Shown piece by piece: positions 1-17,450 of a DNA stretch of 64,000 nucleotides. Where the stretch lies: NCBI GenBank assembly GCA_024036415.1, contig JAMWET010006799.1, positions 186,001 through 250,000 on the forward strand. Reading direction: 5' to 3'. Source of the stretch: Prochilodus magdalenae. Lineage: Eukaryota > Chordata > Actinopteri > Characiformes > Prochilodontidae. A model generated the notes under the pieces. That model saw nothing but the letters and a program-made list of their open reading frames with translations. It did no database searches and was not told where the DNA came from. Every line of letters begins with the position of its first letter. The stretch's first letter is position 1. A program made the position numbers and the translations under genes.

Positions 1-1100
1 CAATAGCAGAACATTAATACCTTTAACTGAACTCGCTGCTAATATAGATTGTGATCCAAATTTCAGATTTTGGATGGTCTAAACTGAGGGCATTTAATCT
101 TCTTTATTTTCATCAAGTTTTAAAATGTGCATGTCATTGTTGTCCAAGGAAATCTCCAAAATGGCAATTTTACAGAAGAAGGCAACAAACTATTAAAAAA
201 AAAAAAATTCAAATAAAACCAGCATTTCCGTTGGTCCATTGATTATGCAATATTCACACAATGTAAAAGTCAGCTCATGTGATCAAATGATGCATAAAAG
301 TATATATCAAATGTATAAAATGAGGAAACATTTTTTCGTTGGACAGCAACGATATATTTATCAAAAAGGCATTGAAATTTCTCCTCATTGCATCTCATAT
401 TTATTTACATTTACAAGAGAGCAAACCCGTAATGCAAAATAGTTATGAAGTCCAAGTAATTATCCATAATGAATGTAAAAATCAATGATAACGTTTTATT
501 TAATGGCCTTAACTGACTTTGGTGCTGACGATACGATTACTAAACACAGCTATATGTACTGCCTCATGTATTTTGGGTAATGAGGTCTGTGTTTACACAG
601 CAACAGAAAGAGTAAAATATGCTCTGATCTTATTAAAGTAGCAACATGAATAGCAAATACTAACACAAGCCTCACCTCAACAACTCTTCAGATGCACACG
701 CAGAATGTGGGGTTCTAAAAGTGTATTTATATAATTCACAGTTTTTGATCTACACCTAACACACCAGTCACCTAACGTACTACTCAAACGTACCAGCTCA
801 GCACAGTAAGAGGAAATGTAGAAGTCACTGAGAGTTACAGATGTGAGATGAACGAAAGAGAAGGAATGGCTAAAATGATGAATTTAGTGAGTTTAAAGTA
901 GCTAAGCAGTTTACTAACCTTTACTAATGTAAACTCTATGTTAATTTAGTAATAGCATGTATCTAATGTCTTTTATTTGTGCAGGTTGATTTTGCACTTT
1001 TATTTATGTACTTTACAATAATGAAAGAATGTTTTTGCTCTACATAATAGAGTATATAAGTATATAATTTATATTACCTGTTTTTCTAATAGAGCAGACA
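1..1100. other. 5' flank of receptor unit 1
   Basis: No gene is seen. The first 450 bases resemble 17190-17420 and 37482-37560, so this is the start of a duplicated unit. The stretch around 350-420 resembles the 3' end of a worn DNA transposon common in fish (weak call). From about 550 to 1100 it matches the flank upstream of the other receptor copies, including a GAGGAA (PU.1/ETS-like) hexamer at 810-815. Confidence 0.5.
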
Positions 1101-1237
1101 GAGTTACTGAAAGTTCAGAGTGCTGTTTAATCAGCTCTGTGCTGTGACGGGCCAATAAGAAGATCTGGGCTGGTTACAGTGTGGTTGATGAAGCTTCACC
1201 CAGCACCCAGAAGTTCATGTGATGAATGTGATCAGTG
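1100..1237 (+). promoter_or_regulatory. Conserved proximal promoter/5'UTR of gene A
   Basis: This block is nearly identical in front of all eight copies. It contains a CCAAT box (1152-1156) about 85 bases before the start codon and no clear TATA box. An out-of-frame ATG at 1222 overlaps the true start. An in-frame TGA lies 9 bases upstream of the ATG at 1238, which supports that start. The promoter role is inferred from position and conservation. Confidence 0.5.
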
Positions 1238-3463
1238 ATGGAGCCACGACGCCTCACACTATGTAAGTAACTTTTCTTATTTCACTAAAATTTAAGTTTA
1301 CTCTTATACAAGCACTGTAGCTAAACACTGAGCTTTAAATGTGTTCTCATTAAGGTCTAATATTTCATTTTTCTTATTTATTTTTTGTTATTTATTTTTC
1401 TGGTAAAGACATTACAGTGATGATGACAGTATCAGTGTCTTCAACAAAAGGTACTTTATATTCTTTTCCTTAACCTGTATTAACAAGTAAACATATATTC
1501 ATTTTACATACAAGGTTAGACACTAGAGGATTAAACTTAACAGTTCCAACCAATACGATGTCTAAAACTTTACATATCCTCATATATCACATACACTATT
1601 GATAAATCACAATATTATATTTGTTGTATATTGTCATATTTCCTTACTGATGTCTTTTATTCTAAAGTAAATCATTAAGCTAAACAATCTAAACCTTTGA
1701 CTGGTAATGTATGTCGTATAATGTATGGCTGATTTTTAAACTTCAATAATTCTTTTGACATATGTAATCACAGCAGGCTTAATGTTTGATTTGTTTATGA
1801 ATATTGATCTTAATACATCATGTTGCTCTTTTTTATCAATAGATGATCCTCCTGATTTCCAATCAGCAGAGATCTTTGGACACCCCCTTGTGAAAGTTGG
1901 GGGAAATTTACAATTAAAGTGTCGCATCTTTGACAGAAGTAAATCTTCTGATTATCTCCACATGTACCTGTGTAAAAATGGTGTTGGAGTGATGATAGAA
2001 CCACTTGAACAGAGGGATGAGCACAACTTCATTTTAATAAATGTTTCAAAGCAGGACTCGGGAAGCTACAGCTGCGTATACTCATCTAAGAAATACACTC
2101 CAAACGAAGTGAGAGCATTGGGACTAAAAACAATCCAAGTCCAGGTCACTGGTAAGAGAAGTGATTTGTGTTTTGTCTAATCTCTGTATTTGTTTATTGA
2201 GCTGTTGGTTGAGTATGATGCTTTTGGTCAAATTTGGCTTTGGATTATTTCAGTAATCACAGAAAATTTGTCATTAAATTATGGGGTTAATCAATATTGG
2301 GATATATAGTGTGCAGACAGTATATAAATCTGGAGAACAATAAAATATATTGCCCTGTGTTCAATCAAATAAGTGATTTTTACTACAGGTGATAAACAAT
2401 TAAGTTTGAATCAACTCAGTTATATGACAATGTCTTGTTCATTTCCTCTGTAATGAAGATTCTTTATTATCAGGTACTTCACAACATTCAAATGAACTTA
2501 ACAAAGGCCCGCACCAGCCCAGCGGTAAGGATTCATCACAGTGAGGGACTATGTTTGTTTTGACCATGTTGTATATCACAGTTAGAAAGAATGTAGAAAA
2601 ATTATAATTTGATATATTTTTTATATAATTTTTGTTATTCTGGTAAACCAGCTTTAAACAGCTTACAAAAATCATGTGGCGGTACTTTGGTGTGTTGATG
2701 GACAAACAGATTGTGACGAGCGCTGAGCTAATATGAAGCCGAGGTTTATTTAACAGATTTGTAATCAGCCATAGCAGTAACAAGAGCAAAGCGGACATAA
2801 CAGAAGGACAAAGACAGAGTCTGAGTGAAGAAACAAGCGGGAGTCAAAATCAGGCAAACAATCAGAACAGCAAAGCTAACAAAAAGGGCAAAGATGAGTA
2901 AATCGGCCAAACAGAGTAATAGCGGAGCGAAACACTCGGTACGCACAGAGTGGCAATACTTCACAACGGGTCAGTGGGAGAGAGGAGTATTAGTACAAAC
3001 AGAATAAATTAACTTGCGGTGAAACCAATACTTTGGTGATTCAGATCTGGGAAATGGAATGGGATTGGGAGATGGCGGACATCTGAGAGAGATGTCATCA
3101 GAAGGGTGGGTTATGGAAAGTGGAGTCATGGAAATTGGGGGTGGATAGAGAGCCAGCAGGCGTGACATTTAAACAATTAATAAATGTTCGTTACATGAAC
3201 AAATTTCTTTATCAAACTCCTGCTCAGGCAGCTCAAAGAAAAACATTAACCATGCTCATTAGTTTAATATTGCACATTCACACACCAGTTCCACTGAATC
3301 TGTATGTGTTCTTGTTTCAGATCTACAGTGGCTGATAAACTTCATGAGGTTATTAGCTTCATTTGGAGTCGTCATATTTGCATGCTTGATTTTGGTTTTT
3401 GATGTCTATTCAACAAAGTGGAGAAATTCTGCAGCACTGAACTCAGCTGAATTTGAACAGTGA
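1238..3463 (+). CDS. Gene A: short-tail single-Ig transmembrane receptor (putative activating form)
   Basis: Five coding exons: 1238-1262, 1409-1450, 1843-2151, 2474-2524, 3321-3463; joined length 570 nt, 189 aa, all with GT/AG borders. Residues 1-22 form a signal peptide (starts [12 protein letters not shown]). The Ig domain (23-125) has Cys49 and Cys100 as the usual disulfide pair, the DSGSYSC F-strand motif, an extra Cys66 in the YLCKNG strand and an NVS sequon at Asn89. A 17-residue stalk follows, then a membrane segment (about 146-169) with Arg152 near its outer end, then a 20-residue tail without tyrosine motifs. The Ig fold resembles leukocyte-receptor-complex or fish Ig-receptor domains; exact family and ligand are unknown. 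The membrane Arg suggests pairing with an ITAM adaptor such as FcR gamma (inference). The tail end (EFEQ) differs from C and G, which read EFVTSLD. Confidence 0.8.
2690..3166. repeat. Interspersed repeat in the last intron of gene A
   Basis: This block interrupts sequence that is continuous in gene E (about 42890). A shorter copy sits at the same place in gene C (20704-20982), lacking about 190 bases corresponding to 2762-2953. The insertion therefore predates the A/C duplication and was later trimmed in C. Family not identified. Confidence 0.55.
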
Positions 3464-5760
3464 AGTTTATTTTTAAAAGGCTAAGCCTTCCAGCTGTGCT
3501 GAAAATGCTCAAATGTAAATGAGAACAGGACTTTACTGTGTATGCTTGTAAATCCTGGCATCCTCTACACTGATGGGCTCTGTACCTGTACTTGTAAATG
3601 TACAATTTGTTTTACTGTTGCTGAATTTGTTGTGCTTCTTATACCTGCATTTGTGGATTTGTAATATTGAAACAATGTTGTATTTAGATGTTTTGGATTC
3701 TGAGTCATTTTCTATTAAATATATATGTTCTGCTTTATTTCTCATGATGAAATACATTTTAACTAGATATTAAATAGACAGAACATGTGGTGTCTGGCCT
3801 TTGCATGTCATATTTGCTTCCTGATAACGGCATGACTTGCAGTACACCTTCGCCCGCTAGACTCTGATTAGGAGGATGACAGCTCCTCAGTGTTATCCAT
3901 CAGGATTGGTTAGCTGATAGAGAAGACAGATGAGACAGCAGGAGGAGGAAAACAGTTTGTATATTTAGTACGATTATGGAGAAATGTAAATTGTAGTGGT
4001 AAACAGATGATATCAGCCAAATGCAGTTTTGAGTGTAGACAGCGTCTGAGTCCCAAACAGAGACAGAGAGATGATTCCACAATCTCAAGAAAAGGCTCGA
4101 CCACCTGCTGTGGTTCTTCTTAGCTCATAATTTAACAGGTAGCCAGTGTAAGACAATACAAAGACAGAGGACAATATTGGGAATATATGATCATATTTTT
4201 ATTCATGTATGTTTTATTCATTATCTACATATTACGTTCATTGTTCATTTCAGTCCCGTACTGTAAAGGATCGATTGGATCTGGATGAGTTTGGTTGCTG
4301 GGGTTTGGATGCTTTGTTTGGCTTTTTGATTTAGACCTGTTATGAATTTTCTTTCCTCATGTATACTATGTTTACCCTCCTAGTTTTGTGGCCTGATTTG
4401 TATCACTGTTTTTAGCAAGCCCTACTGTGATTAAAGCCATCTCACTTCTAGGCCCATAATACAATCTCATGGCTTAATTCCTATACATACACATGCATAC
4501 TGACTCCCACATAAACAGAGTATAACATCATGGCATTTTCAATGTTCTATATCAAAATCTAATGCTACGGTAAGTTTATTTAAATGGCAGATTTCATACA
4601 CAAGTGCAATTCAACAGGCTTTACACAAAAACCAAAGTTAATAAAGTCTAAACTAATTAAGACCTACTCAGGTTTCCAACCCTCCCAGCAGTATTCTGTG
4701 ATCTACAGTGTCAAATACAGCACTGACGTCTAGTAATACGAGAAATGAAAGTCTATTAATCAAGCAGATGAGTCCTTCTAAGTTACATTTTGTCAATTCT
4801 GAACTTAGCTGATGTGCAGGACCACAATTTTGGAACTTTGTGGGTTTACTGAGCGTTGAATCATTTACAGTGACTGTTTTATAACGTGTTATTATTTTGA
4901 TAATACCAACAAATATGCCAGTTTTAGGGTCAGTTAAGAGCTGAATAAAATCATAATGTGATTAAATGTCAACATTTGCATCAGCATAAAGGTAACAGTA
5001 GAGCAGAAACATAAATTCAAAAGGAGGCCTTTACTGAACGCAAGCATATGTAAGTTAAACTCACTTTAACCCTTTATGTTGTAGGTTAAGTAGGTTGGTT
5101 AAAGTACAGGTGGATAACTTGTGAATGCAGCTCTGTATGCTGCCTCATGTATTTTGGGTAATGAGGTTTGTTGTAAGACAGCAACAGGAAGAGTAAAATA
5201 TACTCTGAATATTAAAATAGCAACGCGAATAGCATAGAACATCACAAGCCGTGGGAAAAAACAACACAGGCCTCACTACAGGAACTCTTCACCTCAACAG
5301 CTCTTCAGATACACATGCAGAATGTGCAGTTCTAAAATTGTAGTTATAAAATCCACCGTTTTTGATCTACAAATAACACACAGCTAACGTGTAACGCAAA
5401 CGTAGCAGCACAGCACAGTAAGAGGAAATGTAAATGAACTAAAATTATAAATTGTGAGTTTAAAGTGAGTAAGCAGTTTACTAAACTTTCCCAGTGTAAG
5501 CTTTATGTTGATTTAGTGTTGCATGTATTTCCAGATCTAATATCTTTTAGCTGTGCAGGTTGATTTTGTACTGGTATTTCACAATAATGAAAGAATGTTT
5601 TCGCTCTAATGAGGCGAGAAGAGCATCATGGTTTATTTAAACTCCTCCAGGTTCATTTCAGTAAAGTCATAAGAACTTAAGCTATATACTAAAACTGTAT
5701 ACAGTGTACTGGATTGTGTGAGGAGACATGTTTAGAAATTACTATCCTGCTACTGAAGGT
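3464..5760. other. 3' flank of A and spacer to B
   Basis: Contains the 3'UTR of gene A (possible ATTAAA signal near 3714) and a spacer whose 3780-5080 part matches 22020-23480 downstream of gene C. From about 5100 the conserved upstream flank of gene B begins, with GAGGAA at 5422-5427. No other gene or RNA is recognised. Confidence 0.5.
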
Positions 5761-5916
5761 CTCTGAGATGGCACTGATGATGTTACTGAAAGTTCAGAGT
5801 TCTGTTTAATCAGCTCTGTGCTGTCGCTGGCCAATAAGAAGATCTGGGCTGGTTACAGTGTGGTTGATAAAGCTTCACCCAGCACCCAGAAGTTCATGTG
5901 ATGAATGTGATCAGTG
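5761..5916 (+). promoter_or_regulatory. Conserved proximal promoter/5'UTR of gene B
   Basis: Same block as before gene A, with CCAAT at 5831-5835 and the out-of-frame ATG 16 bases before the start codon. Sharing one promoter type between short and long genes suggests expression in the same cells (inference). Confidence 0.5.
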
Positions 5917-12359
<6,443 letters not shown>

Positions 12360-12616
12360 TTACACGAGGAATTGTGGGTGTTATTAGGTAATGTCAGAAC
12401 CCTCCTGGCCTGTCCTGTAATGCTTAACACTCAGCACACCAATTCTTTTGTGGACTTTAACTTCCAGAATTCCCTAGGAGACCATGTGACACTCACCTCC
12501 TCTACAGGATTCAATCATGAACCATTCTTGATGTCATGGTCACCAGAGTACTGAACCACCGTTACATCTGTATACAAACACCGCAAGGCTATTCATTTTC
12601 TTTGGCTATATTTGAA

Positions 12617-13706
12617 GTCAAGTCAAGTCAAGTCAAGTAGTTTTTATTGTCATTTCAACCATATACAGTGGTGAACAGTACACAGTGAAACGAAACAACG
12701 TTCCTCCAGGACCAAGGTGCTACATAGAACAATAAATACAATAAATACACACGACAATTTACAATACACGAAACAGCAAACAATAAGTAGAGGGAGGGGA
12801 CAGTGCAGACAGCCCACTGGTAGTGGGTGCAGTAAAGTGAGGTTGTGTCTTTTTTTTTTTTTTTTTTTTTTTTTTGTACAATGTATTTAGCAGCAGTTAT
12901 GTCCATATTTGGTATGCATGTAAACATGTTATACTTCAAGTGGTATGTGTGGACAGATTTAAGAGATGAGGTTATGTGTGTGTGGGTGTTCAGTCCAGTC
13001 ACTGAATGTGTTTAGTTTTTCAGACCAGACTCTGGGTGTTAAGGAGTCTGATGGCTTGGGGAAAGAAGCTGTTGCACAGTCTGGATGTGAGGGTCCGGAT
13101 GCTCCTGTACCTTTTTCCAGATGGTAGGAGGGTGAAGAGTGTGTGTGTGAGGGGTGTGTGTGGTCATCCACAATGCTGGTTGCTTTGCGGATGCAGCGTG
13201 TGGTGTAAATGACCATGATGGTGGGAAGAGAGACACCGATGATCTTCTCAGCTGTCCTCACTACCCGCTGCAGGGACTTGCGATCCGATGCGGTGCAGTT
13301 CCCAAACCAGGCAGTGATGCAGCTGCTCAGGATGCTCTCGATGGTTCCTCTGTAGAAGGTGGTGAGGATGGGAGGTGGGAGATGTGCCTTCCTCAGCCTT
13401 CGCAGGAAGTAGAGGCGCTGCTGGGCTTTCTTGGTTATGGTGCTGGTGTTGAGGGACCAGGTGAGATCCTCTGCCAGGTGAACTCCAAGGAACTTGGTGC
13501 TCTTGACGATCTCCACAGTGGAGCCGTCGATGTGTAGTGGAGAGTGGTCACGCCTTGTCCTTCTGAAGTCAACAACCATCTCTTTGGTCTTGTCTACGTT
13601 CAGAGACAGGTTGTTGGTTCTACACCAGTCCGTTAACCGTTGCACTTCCTCTCGGTATGCTGACTCGTCGTTCTTGCTGATGAGACCCACCACCTGCACT
13701 GCAGCC
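12617..13706 (-). mobile_element. 5'-truncated LINE (CR1/L2/Rex1-like)
   Basis: The minus-strand element ends in a TCAAG pentamer tail (12617-12637) and contains the C-terminal part of a reverse transcriptase. Compared with gene D's flank (31296-31429), about 130 bases of host sequence are missing where it sits. A T run lies at 12849-12875. Confidence 0.8.
12959..13699 (-). pseudogene. LINE reverse transcriptase C-terminal fragment
   Basis: An open frame of 246 codons begins inside the enzyme. It contains [41 protein letters not shown] and a CITAWFGNC motif typical of the thumb/connection part of fish CR1/L2-clade LINE proteins. The last 80 or so residues look out of frame. There is no endonuclease or catalytic palm in this piece. 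Confidence 0.75.
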
Positions 13707-13731
13707 TCTTGACCTGCTTCAGCCGAATAAA

Positions 13732-13866
13732 ATGGCTGCGGGTAACACTAGGGAGCAGACAACTCCAAGTGTAAATGCGAGTGTAGTGATTGTAGTGGGG
13801 TATGTTTTCATTAGAATGAGCTTCAGAAAGTTTAAACATACAGGTCTGAAGATTAATAAAAGATGA
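13732..13866 (+). other. Small 44-codon open frame, function unknown
   Basis: Starts in a good context (AAAATGG) and encodes MAAGNTREQ, then a hydrophobic VVIVVGYVFI and a basic end. The same frame is open downstream of F (50968-51102) but broken downstream of D (start 31448). B-to-F differences are mostly amino-acid changing, which argues against a conserved protein. Confidence 0.15.
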
Positions 13867-14599
13867 ACTCCCATTTGAGGTTCAGCTTTAGAGTGAAATA
13901 CCCGAGGCTGGCTCACAGCTAGGCTAAACGTATTTCCAGTGAACTCAGGAGCGTTAGCAGCAGCTAGCTCTAAACAGTGGATACAATAATAACAGCTCTG
14001 AGGTAAATCTGACTGGTCATGTGACTGTATTAGTATACTACACTGTAGGTCAGAACTGGTTACTGTACTGTGTACCACACACAGGGGGCGTAGACAGTAG
14101 GCAGTGCATACTACTGTAGTATACAGTGTACAGTATAGTAGTGTGTGATTTCTAATACAGCCTTTGATTCCAGCAGTGTACTGAATGACTGCTGTTTTAA
14201 TTTTTTGTGCTGCATTTTTCCAAATCCCTAAAATATGCTGAAAATACAAATAATGCGAGTTACAAAAAATTTGTTTAGAATAAGTTTCTACTTCTTTTCA
14301 GTTATTCTGGTAAAAATAGATTATTGACGTTGCCTCTTATTGCTTTCCTATTTTGTCCAGCATATGTCTTGGAATCACTATTTTGCTTCAGATATCTTCT
14401 ATTGTATCTGACTTTAGGTTAGTTTGCTCTAGCTTCGACAAACCTGACAGTTGGTACAGCTTCATTTAGCAGCTTAGTTTATATTTTTATTTTGTATTCT
14501 ACTCCCAGTGTACATTGATATGAAATGTCATGGGACAGCAGGATGTAAACTGATTATGAAGTTGTGCTATGTTATGAAGGGGTAGGGGAGGGCTTGGGT
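13867..14599. other. Distal 3' flank of gene B, with a dyad-rich segment
   Basis: No gene is seen. 14030-14150 is rich in inverted TAGTATAC/GTATACTA words and can fold back on itself; the same segment follows D (about 31735-31850) and F (about 51220-51335). It may be part of a small inverted-repeat element. Confidence 0.4.
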
Positions 14600-15000
14600 A
14601 TGAATGAGGCACGAAGGTATGACAATGTGGGTACCGGACAGATGGGATGTTGCACAGGCATTTGACATTCCTCAATCTGCAGTGTCACATGTGTACCAGG
14701 AATACATCACAGAAAGCATTACCACCCACAGTGGACAGTGCGGTGCCCACTGTGGATGAGTTCGATTTGATCAGCAGTGGACTGGTTCAAGAAGCTTTCT
14801 GGAGAGTCCCAACAAATGGTGAGGCCTGCGCATTCTCCAGACATGAACCGAATCGAGCATTTATGGGAGGTGGTGGAGAGGTGAGATCCTGAGATCCTGC
14901 ACCTACAATAACCACAGAGCTTTGGGTGGCTTTCCAGACGACATGGCTTAACATTCCATCTGATGTCTTCCATCCGTTTGTGGAATTGTTGCTACGTTGA
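14600..15000 (+). pseudogene. Decayed Tc1/mariner transposase fragment
   Basis: At 14832-14885 the reading PDMNRIEHLWEVVER is the third catalytic motif of a Tc1/mariner DDE transposase (usual form [10 protein letters not shown]). Upstream, CCTCAATCTGCAGTG fits the helix-turn-helix part. A second copy is at 32400-32800. Confidence 0.55.
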
Positions 15001-15066
15001 CATGCTAAACTACACCAACCTAGACAGGGTCTTACATGATGCTAGTTTCTAACCCATGTCAAAGCC

Positions 15067-15400
15067 CACATGTACCTGTGTAAAAATGGTGTTGGAGTGA
15101 AGATGGAAGTACATGTCAGGAAACAAAGAGCATCAGGAAAAACAATCTTAAGTCCAGGTGACCAGTAAGAAATGCGACTCAAAACTGTGACAGTACAAGA
15201 AGTGAACTTTTCACTTCACTTTCAAAGAACTTCAAAAGTTCTTTTAGGTTCTCTTAGATTAAATCATAAACCCAAAACATACATAGTTGACTGATCCATT
15301 TATTACTCAGACAGAACTTTTTAACTTTGACTCTGTTCTGTCGTACTGCAGTACTCATTTCATCATTTGTTTATTTGTTTGTTTTGTTTTATTGTTTGAT
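15067..15400 (+). pseudogene. Relic of a ninth receptor copy (Ig exon fragment and following intron)
   Basis: 15069-15106 reads [14 protein letters not shown] as in the receptors. It then jumps to sequence matching RASGKTI and the exon end, so the middle of the Ig exon is deleted. 15270-15360 resembles the intron after the Ig exon of B and D. In unit 2 the matching place (32870) has no Ig sequence; the two diverge at a shared CCACATGTAC. Confidence 0.7.
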
Positions 15401-15739
15401 GTGTATTGATATACCAGCTACATAATAAAATTCAGTTTATGGGTGTAAATGCACCCATAAAGTAATTAGCTGTCTCTGCATGTATGGTTGTACTATGGTA
15501 ATTATGAATTTCATAGACAAAGAGCAATTGCTCATTTATAAACATCTATATATAATTTTCAATACTCAAAATGAGGCAGAGGTGATCAAAAAGGGCCATG
15601 ACAAACCAAGGGCTATATTTAATGTATATATATAGACTGCGGTTTATGTAGGTTCTTTCACATGCTGCAGGAGAAAAATCTTTTACCTCTGTGATTATCT
15701 GGGGGTCTTTTAATTATGCAGAAATGGGTTCTTTGGCTG

Positions 15740-16180
15740 AGGTGAGAGTACATAGAGCTGGTGGACAACCAGGTTTTGAATTTTGCTCATCACGAAACTG
15801 ACATTCCTATCCCTGTATTCTACGATGACAGTTCTCTTGTTCACAATGCTAGAAATGTGACTGATTGGCCTGATGAACATTCAGACATCTGGACTGGTCC
15901 ACAGAAGCAGAAAAGATTTAAATCCTCTTGGAAATATGTGGGACATCCTAGAACAACCAGTAAAACGCAAGCTACTGTACTCTTTGATGCAAGAGTGACT
16001 GAACATTACTGTAGTGTACATCCAGAAACTTGTCCAGTCCATGCCAATTCCAATCACAGCTGTTACTGGTGCTCAAAGAGCAATTATAGGCTACTAGATA
16101 TGTTTCAGTCACAGGTGACTAATTCAATCCCAGGTGATTATAAATATGATAAACTAATAAATAAAAAGTATAAAAAGTAA
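15740..16180 (+). pseudogene. Decayed Tc1/mariner transposase fragment
   Basis: 15912-15971 in one frame reads DLNPLGNMWDILEQ, the C-terminal catalytic motif of a Tc1-like transposase. A 139-codon open frame (15761-16180) covers the same DNA in another frame and is probably accidental. Confidence 0.5.
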
Positions 16181-16199
16181 CTTTTTTCAATATATTTTT

Positions 16200-17450
16200 T
16201 TTATTAAGGAAATGAGTAACGACATCAGGCAAACAAGAAAACAGGACGTAGCCAATGAACCCATGGCCAAAACTATAATGTTTGTGACTAAAATGGAACC
16301 AACTTACAGTATATGGTGAAACTTTTGTGTCAAACTGTTAAAAAATACCTTTCCAGGTTTCTTTTAAAGAATGGAAATCAAAACAAAGTCCAAGTGGTGG
16401 ACACTCTAATCTCTGAAGAACATGACATTGTTAGAGAAAATACACAAAGCACTTATATGTGAAAAACTATAAAAATTAAAGTGCCAAAATGAATAAAAGC
16501 ATGCATTAGCACACATGTAGCATTATATTATATAGAGCCAGGTATATCTGTACACCATCTTTATAGCTGTATTAATCAGCGACTGAGATTGATCAATAGG
16601 TGCACAAGAACTGATCCTTGGGGTTTCTGCATGGTCTATAAAACTCACACTTGCCAAGAATGATTAATTAAATAAGGTCTGAACTAATAAAGTCCTGCAC
16701 AGTTTTCCATCCCACCCAGCAGTATTCTGTGATCCACAGTGTCAAATGCAGCAGTGAGACCTAGTACTACCAGACATGAAACTTTAGCGCAGCTACTGCC
16801 AGGAAGACTCTAGTCCTACTGTGGTGGTCTTAAGGCAGACCACACACAGAAACCGGTGAAACTATGTTCAGTAAATAGATAAAGATATAAAACTGTATGT
16901 AATTGTTAGTTACTACTACATTTATTTAGCTAATTATGCTTTAATTTATACTGAGTCAGGGCACTCAGATAACAATGCTTTTACTTGGCGTTTAGGAGTG
17001 CTATCTGGAGAACAGGTCCGGCAGCAAAAGTAGTCCATCTAGAAACTAGGATTTTTTGGGTTCCTAGGATCAAGGATACTTTGTCATTCGCATCACATAT
17101 GGTACATGGGGTGAAGGTGTTAAACAACTGAAATTAAATATCAGAACTATAGCAAACGGTGAAAAAAACGAAGAGGAGAAAAAACCTATAACCAGCATTT
17201 CTGTTGGTCTGTTCATTATGAAATTTTCACACAATGTAAATGTCAGCTCATGTGATAAAATGATGCATAAAAGTATTAATCAAAAGTAAAAATGCAAAAA
17301 AAAAAAGAAAAAGGCAATGAAATTTCTCATCATTGCTTCTCATATTTATTTACATTTACAAGAGAGCAAGAAAAATAGTTATCAAAATAGCAAAATAGTT
17401 ATCATGTCCAAGTTATTATACATAGTGAAGGTAAAAATCAATGATAACTA
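16200..17450. other. Distal part of unit 1
   Basis: 16500-17040 matches 36690-37200 and marks the end of a duplicated unit. 17063-17115 is the minus-strand 3' tail of a LINE (ATCAAGGATACTTTGTCATT), also present on the plus strand at 39105-39202. From 17190 the sequence matches the start of the window. No gene is seen. Confidence 0.5.

Noticed and set aside
13154..13537. 127-codon open frame on the plus strand
   Set aside because: Antisense of the LINE reverse transcriptase.
15761..16180. 139-codon open frame
   Set aside because: A different frame of the same DNA gives a Tc1 catalytic motif (DLNPLGNMWDILEQ), so this frame is probably chance.
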